Part shown: positions 23,101 through 30,000 of the stretch, in pieces
Position numbering within the stretch: position 1 is the stretch's first letter
Layout: every line of letters begins with the position of its first letter
Assembly (NCBI GenBank): GCA_000320545.1
Contig: ADNK01003007.1
Coordinates: 1-30,000, forward strand
From: Bigelowiella natans CCMP2755
Taxonomy: Eukaryota; Cercozoa; Chlorarachniophyceae
Direction of reading: 5' to 3'
DNA: 30,000 nucleotides
The notes under the pieces: generated by a model
The model's input: only the letters and a program-made list of their open reading frames with translations
Told to the model about the DNA's origin: nothing
The model's database searches: none
Made by a program: the position numbers and the translations under genes

Positions 23101-26100
23101 CGGCCTCATCTGCGCATCTACCTCTGAAGTACCAGCTCTCCTTTAACACGTCGCAGGGTGGCAGGAGCGTCATCCTTCGTGGCTTCTACTTCAACCAAGC
23201 TGGTGATGATGCGCGCTTCTCACTCCCACACGTTAACGCCACCGTCGAAGCAAAGGTAGCCCGTGCAATAAGTCGGGGGGGCAGGGGGGGAGGGGATGAT
23301 GAATTTTGCCAGGAATCGGCCATAATGTTCTTCATAAAATAAGGGCAAACTTTTTATAATCTCTAACTCATTGGAATTGTTACAGGTTCAAGACGTCTTG
23401 GGGGGAACCTCCTCTGTTTTCTCGAGCCTACTTACGTCATATAAGTCCTCTCCAACAGCTTCATCTCTTGAGGCCTCCGCCGGCGATGATCGGCAGGTTT
23501 TGGTCGGAAAGATTTGCAATGGTACAAAGGACAGTTTGCATGAGTTGAGCGCCCTTGCACGCCATGCCCTTCAGGGAGACGGCATATATATTGAGCAGTC
23601 GATATATTCCGTTGTAAGCAGTGTACTGGAAGACTTAAAGACGCAACAGCGATACGAAAACCTATGGCTATTTGCCCAATTGGGGCTCGAGGTTGTCCAG
23701 GAAATGAGCGAATTAGCTGCAGCGTACAGCACTACGATCGCAGCTTGCAATCAGATCAACGTCGACCTCAGCTCGGCAGTGATCCGAGATCATGATCAAT
23801 ATCAAGAACAAGGAAGAGTTATCACACCTAGCGCTCATTTATCTGAAGTTGCTAGGGAGTTGTGGGCCCGTTTTGAAGTCGGAACTTCGGCAGTGTTGAT
23901 GAATGAAGCTCCTTACTCCGTTGTAACCCCACGGCAGGGATCGCAGTTTCTTTCGAGGCTTGTCTCCTCGACGGCTCTCAACAGCTCAGTTGGTACGGCG
24001 AAGTCCTTCGTCAACGCTACCTCTAATCTCATTACAGCTATGTTGAATAACGTGGAGCAAAGCGTTGGCGACATTGACGACCATAGCAGTGTTGATGACT
24101 TTGCCAATGTGAGAAGCATAGCCAGGAAAACTAGATGTCTCAACCCTCAATTATTTGTTACTCTGTCTTTTTTCATTTCTCTTTCCGCCACTCTCTCTTC
24201 CTCTCACTCCCTGTTTTCTTTTTCACCCCTTTCACTTGAACTAGCAACTCTCCACGTTCTGTAACCGTTACTTCCCTTCATCATCAGGTGCTTTCGACAG
24301 CTCTAGAAAGAGTGAACTATAGCCGATGCAAGGACGGGGTCAGCGAGGACGCCTGCGTTCTTACTGGGTCCGCGTGTTCTGTTGCCTCGCTGACATATAA
24401 AAGCATCGATGACCTTCTCAAGGTTCAGGCGGTACGATTAATTCCAGGTTCTGATGGAGAGGAGGTGCAACAGCCCACCTTCATCGCCAGTTCTCGATCG
24501 CGCCTCGACTCAGAGCTGATCGAGTTTGCATCGCCAAAAGTCGATGCTGCCATCCACAGAGATAGCTTCGTAGGTAGCGGTGCTGTCCGGTCTTCCTACC
24601 TGATGTCCTATGTCACATTTCCCAACAATCTGGCCAGTCTTTCCTTTTGCCGTCCTGGATCTAGTTTTGAGAGCGAGGCGGAGCTTTCTTCTTCAACGCC
24701 TGCTTTTCCCTCCTCTCTCGCGCCTAGTTCTAACTTAGGCGATGACGTCCGAAGTAGCAGTAGTAGAGGCAGCACTAAGTCGAAGATAATTTCGGAGGTG
24801 GTGACTAGTGTCAATTTGTATTCGAACGTGTGGGGACTTTCAAATGTGACAAAGGTTACGAGTCTGTCTTCTTTTAAGAATGGGAGCAGCACTGGAAGTG
24901 TGAAACTTAACTTCGCTGTTTCCGAGGAAATTGCCACCTCCAGCTGCGACGATGCTCACCTTCCAACAAAGTTGCTATACAGACCGGTAAGGATGCGCGC
25001 GAAGTGAAATATGTCGCTCAAATTTTCTTTTTTTAAGAGAGAATGGGTGCATATGCGTTTCAACAGCCCGTTGAAGAGCTGGTAGGATCCTTATTTATGA
25101 CAATAAATGCAGCCCAATGTATTAATATTTGTCTCTTCCCTAATCTATAGACACACCCTCATTATGGACGCCGCAACATTTTTTCCTGCTACTCTATAGG
25201 TTTGCGCGTACTGGGATACAATCGATTTACGCTGGTCAGATGAAGGATGCAGGGTGCAGCTAGCGGATTATTCAAGCGACAATGCCTCGTATCCAAGTCC
25301 CCGAGGTTTTGTACAATGCACGTGCGATCATCTTACCGAATTTGCTGTTCTGAGGCACCAGCTCGGAGCATGCGGCCTGGAAGATGATCTAGGACAGCCT
25401 TGGAGCTTCACAGCGATGTATATGGTCTTTTCGGGATTGTATATGATCGCGTTTTGTCTTTGTGTGACGCAGTTAGCGCGTCTGCTTTCAGGATCAAGAA
25501 CTGTGCTCAGCTCGCATGCGCTTTTATTCGGGACTTGCGCACTGGTATGTTTGTTGCGAGCTCTACTCTGCCTTTTCCTCTCATCATATGACTCTAGCAA
25601 GGGGTTCAATTCACGCGATGCGCCGAGAGGTGTTACGCTGGTGCTGGTCGCTGCGCCCTACTCGCTGTCCTTCTGGATCTTTTCCTTCGCAGTCTTCCAG
25701 TGGATTTCGATTCTTCACAACAAGAGGCTGTCTCGCCGGCCCTTCGAGCGCTTTAAGAAATGGTTTGTCGCCGTGAATGTTGCCGTCGTAGCCCTTGTGT
25801 GGCTACTGTTTGGACTATTTCTCTCCTCCAAGCACCCCGGCAGCAGGGACGCATATTTGGCAGGCCCCACCTTAATGTCGTCGTTGTTTCTTTTCGCCGC
25901 CGTATCAACTCTATTCTATGGACTTCGAGTCGCGAGGAAGGTTGCAGGCATTATACCAACGAACAGATTTTCAGAGAGGAGCAGTAGAAAGGCCAGGAGG
26001 TTAAGGCTTGTGAGCGCCAACTCCTTGCGGTTAAAATCTCTCGCACTTGGAGCAGGGTTCGTTCTATTAAGCACAGCTGGCTTGGCATCTGCGTTGGCTC

Positions 26101-26912
26101 CCTCCAAGCGGACCCGACTCATTCTGAGCGTCGCATATTATTCAGCGGACATTATCAACGTCATCATGGTGCTCAAGATGTACAATGGCGCCATCAAAAG
26201 TAGATTGCAGAAAGTCAAGGTAAGGACGCGCTCGACGAGGACAAAAACGGAAGGTACATCTGTGATGGCACCGAACAATCAATTGCTGTCTGGTAAGACT
26301 GGGGATCCTTCCCGATCGAGCCAATTTGATCACCGAAAAAGCTTGCCGCCGCTCTCGAAGATGTCATCGTCTCAAAGAGAAAGAGAAGTAGAGATGATGC
26401 GCAAAAGGGTTGTTTCGCCAGCGCTAATTGACGATGGTTTTGGCATTGTCAACGAGGCAGTGTGTGACAGTTACATCAAAGAGCATCTTCCCTTCGCAGC
26501 TGACACGGCTTTAAACCCAGAATTCTCTGTCTTCCGAAGATCTTCCATCAGAGATGGCGCCCTTGTCTCTGACAGAAAGTCTGTGGATTCGGCGATGTCT
26601 CATCTCGAAGGCAAGCTGACCATCACAAGGGTGGGATCCCATGCCACGGTTTCTCATCGACGCCGTTCAAGCGGCGATGTCAGTCTGATTCTCAGCCCAT
26701 CCCCTCGAAATTCATTGAAAACCGAAGAGCGGCACCGCTCCGGCGATGTGAGTCTGATTCCAAATCCGTCTCCTCGAAATTCATCAAAAACCGAAGACCA
26801 CATGGCTCGCCCAGCATTCGACAGTCCATTTGTTTCGGCAGATGACAGTGACGGTTCTAGCGCTGCTGACATGAAGCGAAGAACAACTGACCGACGTGTG
26901 TTTGCTCTCTGA
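18102..26912 (+). CDS. NHL-REJ-GPS seven-transmembrane receptor
   Basis: Exons: 18102-18267, 18330-18404, 18483-18536, 18604-18653, 18750-18821, 19027-19133, 19172-19238, 19312-19387, 19446-19521, 19667-19749, 20091-20167, (unresolved 20168-20832), about 20833-20871, 20977-21064, 21152 to about 21230, 21391-21879, about 22090-22487, 22755-23255, 23386-24108, 24288-24986, 25200-26912 (TGA). About 1,870 residues. The order is signal peptide, NHL propeller (about 300 residues), Ser/Thr/Pro linker, REJ-like repeats, GAIN-like region with GPS, seven helices, and a tail of about 230 residues. Phases agree at almost all junctions. GPS proteins cleave themselves and keep both halves together; REJ plus GPS is known from polycystin-1, while GPS plus seven helices is the adhesion-GPCR plan. 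An NHL propeller in front is unusual. Proposed role: cell-surface receptor. The linker exons and the 5' end of the 22090 exon are uncertain. Confidence 0.88.
20168..20832 (+). other. Unresolved segment of gene 3
   Basis: The last firm NHL exon leaves in phase 0 at 20167, and the next acceptable exon begins near 20833. Possible exonic pieces lie near 20370 and at about 20427-20460, but I could not join them with consistent phase. Transcript data would settle it. Confidence 0.4.
20977..21390 (+). other. Ser/Thr/Pro-rich linker exons of gene 3
   Basis: Exon 20977-21064 encodes a stretch ending in TDSPSTASP, and the exon from 21152 continues SSAPTTSPHTQSP with more Ser/Pro after it. The exact donor of the second exon is uncertain (several GT sites up to about 21270). 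It is analogous to the mucin-like stalk of the divergent neighbour. Confidence 0.6.
21391..23255 (+). other. REJ-like ectodomain repeats
   Basis: Exons 21391-21879, about 22090-22487 and 22755-23255 encode about 460 residues. The pattern is that of REJ/PKD1 modules: SYSWKI then LYVPSGTLEAGESYALNFTF; LSARSSYDPDSVA then FFAWTC; LLANAVPSPDSR then LSYQWGLED; and N-glycosylation sites throughout. Family assignment rests on these spaced motifs and on the GPS downstream; a profile search is needed for certainty. Confidence 0.65.
23386..25340 (+). other. GAIN-like region and GPS cleavage motif
   Basis: Exons 23386-24108 and 24288-24986 are alpha-helical, then Ser-rich and beta-type, as expected before a GPS. 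Exon 25200 opens with VCAYWDTIDLRWSDEGC and continues to FVQCTCDHLTEFAVL. The four Cys, two Trp and the His-Leu-Thr triad (25329-25337) match the GPS consensus, so autoproteolysis between Leu and Thr is expected. The Thr sits about 20 residues before the first membrane helix, leaving a short tethered-agonist-like peptide TEFAVLRHQLG. Confidence 0.92.
25396..26205 (+). other. Seven-transmembrane domain
   Basis: Seven hydrophobic helices follow the GPS: WSFTAMYMVFSGLYMIAF, HALLFGTCALVCLLRALLC, LVLVAAPYSLSFWIFSFAVF, FVAVNVAVVALVWLLFGLF, LMSSLFLFAAVSTLFYGL, LALGAGFVLLSTAGLASAL and LILSVAYYSADIINVIMVL. Intracellular loops 2 and 3 are Arg/Lys-rich, so the tail is cytoplasmic. Helices 2 and 3 (ALLCLFL; SFWIFSFAVFQWISIL) recall the GPR137 / THH1-TOM1-TOM3 family more than classical adhesion GPCRs. 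That comparison is from memory of the family pattern and is tentative. Confidence 0.85.
26206..26912 (+). other. Cytoplasmic tail with a 23-residue tandem repeat
   Basis: About 230 residues, rich in Ser, Arg and Asp. A 69-base unit is present twice (starting about 26672 and 26741), giving SGDVSLILSPSPRNSLKTE and SGDVSLIPNPSPRNSSKTE, each preceded by a basic Arg patch. The Arg-Ser-x-Gly-Asp and Ser-Pro steps look like kinase or docking sites. The stop TGA ends at 26912. Confidence 0.85.
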
Positions 26913-27848
26913 TTCTTGTGCAATGAAAACGCACAATGCTGCACGCAATGTGGAATTGAAAGGAGATCAAGCAATCTTGAAATGTTTCGTTAGCCTCGCA
27001 TCACTGGCATCAAATTGAAATTGCCAAACGTTGCCATCTCATGGATGCGTGCCATTTGTGGGATGGCGTATATGGACACATATATGTCCCTATAGGCGGA
27101 AAACCTCGGGAAACTCGCGTTGTCACTAGCTAGCTAGGACAATTAAACAGCAATGTGAAGAAACAGACTAGCAGATGCCACATGTGACACATGTCTGGAT
27201 GCGGTGTCGTGAAAGACACATTCATCTTCCCCAATGCAAAGCATGCCAAAACCAGCGCAGATTGCACAAATGATGGACACAACAATGTGGTGCACACATC
27301 ACTAGATCATCTAGATCATGTGTGCACCATGCATCATGCAAAACCAATTGAATGCCACCATGAACCGAAACAATGACACGAAACTGCTCACTGTAGCGGG
27401 AAAAGAAGAGCGTGGACCGCTGCGCGCTAGCGCGTGCTGCACCACACCGACAATGGGATGCAGATGCTTTCAAATGCGTGAAATACATGACAACGGAGAC
27501 AAATTGACAGACACAACATGAGTGCTGTAGTCGCTGCTTTGCACAGCTACCATCATTGCATTAGGATGGCAATTCTAGCATTGAAAAGATTCGCAATCAA
27601 TTCATTGCATCCGCCTCACATCTAGACATTCTGTGAGCTGTTTGATGATCTAAGCTTGGATTGACATTGGTCGCTGCATTGCATGTCAAAATTTGAACAA
27701 TGATGACAGACATGCAACATGATGTACATGTCTAGATGTGCATGTGCACGTGTGTGTTTACATACATATGTACATGTGCACACAACACACCACATTGCTG
27801 TGTCCATTACATTGACTCCCGTGCAGTTATGGCGCAAAGTGCTGCACG
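26913..27848. other. TG/CA-rich gene-poor stretch, no gene seen
   Basis: Its word use is unlike the rest of the window: very many TGCA, CATG, GCATGC, ACATGT and CTAG words, with short palindromes and inverted repeats. No exon chain could be built on either strand. It may be degenerate sequence continuous with the inverted receptor fragment next to it, or a decayed mobile element. No terminal repeats or transposase were found. Confidence 0.5.
27288..27329. repeat. Perfect 12-base inverted repeat with palindromic loop
   Basis: Arms TGGTGCACACAT (27288-27299) and ATGTGTGCACCA (27318-27329) are exact reverse complements around an 18-base loop that itself contains CTAGATCATCTAG. As RNA or single-stranded DNA this would form a strong hairpin. 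Confidence 0.9.
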
Positions 27849-28083
27849 CCATGAAGCGCAAGGGAGCTGATCACAGTTCTTGATCCAAGCTAGCTAGCTA
27901 GAAGCAGAGCGCTAGCTGCATCGCACAAAGAGGAAGTGCGATCACATGCAAAACTGAGAAGACCATGCACATTTCTGTGAAGCTTCAAGGCCATCCTAGA
28001 TCGTCTTCCATGCCGCATGATTGTCTTGCTCTTACCTTGCTGACATTACATGTATGGTGCCGCAGGCGCGATTCGAGTAATGT
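27849..28083 (-). pseudogene. Broken inverted copy of gene 3 GPS/TM1-TM2 region
   Basis: The reverse complement of 27849-28020 lines up by eye with the coding strand of gene 3 at about 25368-25530. Shared blocks include GGAAGA-GATCTAGGA, GCTTCACAG, ATGGTCTT and GGATCAAGAACTGTG. Translated, the start reads CGMEDDLGWP then a stop, then SFTEMCMVF, against CGLEDDLGQPWSFTAMYMVF in gene 3; the Trp codon TGG has become TGA. An insertion of CTAG-rich bases near 27890-27903 and several indels break the frame further. A weaker match continues to about 28083, over the His-Leu-Thr region. It is a non-functional fragment, tail to tail with its parent. Confidence 0.85.
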
Positions 28084-28224
28084 GCATGTCATGGATAACT
28101 ATCTAGACTATATATCCGTTTCGGCGTTGTTTTCTACGGAAATCTTTCTGCTCGGAGGAGTGGCTCTATAACCTGTAAATTGGCATAAATTGTTTTCCGT
28201 ATTAACCATCAGAGAACGGCCATC

Positions 28225-28518
28225 ATGTTCAATATCGCAATAAGCGTACATTATCACCAAGCGACTGACCTTTTGACTATAGACGTCAAATGCCCTGTCT
28301 TCATACATACTCTGCACGCACTTCGATCGGAAAGAATAGAACGACATCTGGAGCATCTCTTGCGCCCTGCAGCGAAGAGAATCAAGCACAATGAACTCAA
28401 CGGCAAATCCCGTCGAAACGAAACCAGAATATTAGATATTCTTCGTCAAATGGAAACACATGCAGGAGCATCGCACAGCGACTCGGCTAGATTTAGAATT
28501 TGCATGCGTCTAAACTGA
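28225..28518 (+). other. Uncertain 97-codon open frame
   Basis: An ATG-started frame whose second half is charged and helical (RSERIERHLEHLL, NETRILDILRQMETH). It has no recognisable domain and no visible partner exon, and it lies opposite the 3' flank of gene 4. It could be a small gene or an exon, but chance is equally likely. Confidence 0.2.
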
Positions 28519-28553
28519 GAAAAACCCAGCAATATTTGTCCTGCGTCATAGTA

Positions 28554-29543
28554 TCACAACGTTTGTCGAGAAGGAAAAGTAACATGTAAGTAAGCCCTCA
28601 CAGCATTAAATTTCCTGAAAATGTAAACAATTTAGCTAATGCTAATTGCCACGTACCTTCCTGCCATGTCCACAAACCACTGCAGAACCTTTAAATAACG
28701 CAAATACAATCAACAATCAAAGACGCGGCTTTTTGCCGTAATCATGGCAGGTACAGAAGCCACTATTTGTACGTTTCACACAAAGTAAATGTCACACACA
28801 CACACACACACAGCCATTTCATTTGTGCATTAGTGCCTTTTTCTCCCCTAAGCGCATGACGATGCAGTTTCGCTCGTTGATATCGGCATATTTTTTTTCC
28901 TAATTCAGCAAATCGACCCATCTCATTCAAAGAAATTTGGGAGAGTATCAGCCAACATCGCTACTGCCCTCTCCACTACCCCCTCTTCTCATTGATTCTT
29001 CACCTCTCCTCTCTTCTCTTCTTTTTTATCCCTCTCTCTCTTCTTCTGGTGAGTCACGACCTCCAACAGCTTTTCATCTGACTCAATCTCGGTACTGAAT
29101 CGCTCTAGCGCAGTTTTAGCTGCTGTTTTGATCTGATGTGTATTCAGTTGTTGCAAGGCGAGTAGTAAGTTGTAAGTGACGCATCAGCATAGGATACGAG
29201 TTATGCATGAAACAACGCTTTCGGATACAGTGCTCTAACCGCACTCATCTGGGACCAATTCGGCGTGTTTCTTAAGGCGGGTCCCGTTGTACTTTTTGCT
29301 ATTTTTTTCCTCAAATTCTATAAATTGCCGCATATCGCACAAAACTGTTTTCCGTGCTGCTACTGGCTAAAATTGTAGCGCAGTAACCATTTCGAGCGCC
29401 TTGATCTCATTGGCAATATTGACAGGCCCGGTGCCCTCCAACGTTTCCTATAATTGCACATCCAAAAGACTCCTCAGGTTAGAGGCTGATCAGCTCGGTA
29501 GCTACTGGGATATCAGAAACCAAAACCATTGATATATACCCAT

Positions 29544-29583
<40 letters not shown>

Positions 29584-29904
29584 TCTTTAATTTGGAAAGC
29601 TTGCTCACCGCTGCTTCACGCTGCTGGGAAGGAAGGGAAGGACGATATCGATCGAGTGAAGAGGAATAGCATTGCAGTGATAGCGGTGGCAGCAACGTCG
29701 AAGACAATGAAAAAAACATGATCAATTGTTACTTTACATAGAGGGTAAGAGGGGGAGGACTCTTCTTTAAAGATATCATACGCTTCCCACTTGTTTGCTT
29801 CTCTCTCTTCCCCCCCCCTAACCCCCTCCCCCCCCTCTCCCCCTGTATCTCACAACCCTCATCGGCATTCTACTGCTATCATAGGCTTCCTTGGATGCCA
29901 CAAG

Positions 29905-29935
<31 letters not shown>

Positions 29936-30000
29936 ACGAAAACACAAACAGAGGCAAGGCCATACCCCATCCGCAAGTAGCAGCAGCTGATTCTCAGTCA
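28554..30000 (-). CDS. Helical coiled-coil, possibly BAR-type protein (partial)
   Basis: The 3' part of a minus-strand gene that continues past the window. Firm exons, all in phase: 29388-29447, 29256-29366, 29061-29132, 28861-28899, 28657-28688, 28554-28614 (TGA). The residues read ETLEGTGPVNIANEIKALEM, then PVAARKTVLCDMRQFIEFEE with a Lys-rich helix, IKTAAKTALERFSTEIESDE, EKKYADINERNCI, VLQWFVDMAGR and KFNAVRAYLHVTFPSRQTL. Probable further exons upstream are 29857-29889 (EAYDSSRMPMR), a 15-base microexon 29609-29623 (QREAA) and one reaching the window end near 29970. The helical pattern with a final W-F-V-D-M-A-G-R-K-F segment resembles the last helix of BAR/arfaptin domains, which curve membranes; this is tentative. 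Intron 29367-29387 is only 21 bases. Confidence 0.6.
28615..28860. other. Gene 4 introns with a (CA)n run
   Basis: This interval holds the short exon 28657-28688 and a CA microsatellite at about 28793-28812. Nothing else was seen. Confidence 0.6.
29546..29580. repeat. (CT)n microsatellite in gene 4
   Basis: A perfect CT run in an intron of gene 4, between the 29388-29447 exon and the candidate 29609-29623 microexon. A (CA)n run lies at about 29906-29928. Confidence 0.95.

Noticed and set aside
25328-25609. A 93-codon frame antisense to the 7TM exon
   Set aside because: It is a shadow of gene 3. It was useful only because its antisense translation resembles a frame at 27965, which exposed the inverted pseudogene.
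18102-26912. Polycystin-1 orthologue
   Set aside because: REJ-like and GPS parts fit, but there is no PLAT domain after the first helix and only seven helices, and the tail follows directly.
1-30000. tRNA, rRNA or viral/retroelement genes
   Set aside because: No cloverleaf, rRNA core or polymerase/integrase motif was recognised on either strand by eye.

Overview
The window is nuclear DNA of an intron-rich unicellular eukaryote. Genes are cut into many short exons with GT-AG introns that are mostly about 50 to 500 bases, plus a few candidates of only 21 to 34 bases. The non-coding DNA is studded with (GA)n, (CT)n, (GT)n and (TA)n microsatellites. The gene content (EH-domain endocytic protein, RCC1-like and NHL-repeat ectodomains, a REJ/GPS region joined to a seven-helix membrane domain) suggests a free-living protist, possibly an alga. 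I cannot name the species. Most exons lack an ATG and are invisible to simple ORF calling; I joined them by reading splice sites and checking that reading phase is kept across each junction.

Layout. (1) 295-3542, + strand: a small endocytic adaptor of about 285 residues with two NPF motifs and a C-terminal calcium-type EH domain. (2) 4196-17550, - strand: a very large gene of about 48 exons (about 1,600 residues) with a signal peptide, about ten RCC1-like blades, a Pro/Thr/Ser stalk, about five to six membrane segments with big loops, and a Ser/Arg-rich tail. I do not recognise the family of the membrane part. (3) 18102-26912, + strand: a second giant receptor of about 1,870 residues with a signal peptide, NHL beta-propeller, Ser/Thr/Pro linker, REJ-like repeats, a GPS site with an intact cleavage triad, seven transmembrane helices and a Ser-rich tail with a 23-residue tandem repeat. 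(4) 26913-28553: a gene-poor, TG/CA-rich stretch holding a broken inverted copy of part of gene 3. (5) 28554 to beyond 30000, - strand: the 3' part of a charged, helical gene that looks like a BAR-type or other coiled-coil protein.

The centre of interest is the head-to-head pair of giant receptors (2 and 3). Only 551 bases separate their start codons. Both combine a secreted beta-propeller, a mucin-like spacer, a multi-helix membrane domain and a long Ser-rich cytoplasmic tail with internal repeats. The layout fits a co-regulated pair of surface or adhesion receptors, but that pairing is inferred from gene structure only. The inverted pseudogene fragment shows that the receptor locus has been duplicated and is decaying. 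Gene 1 and gene 4, with endocytic and possibly membrane-curvature domains, flank the pair; I see no evidence that they work with it.
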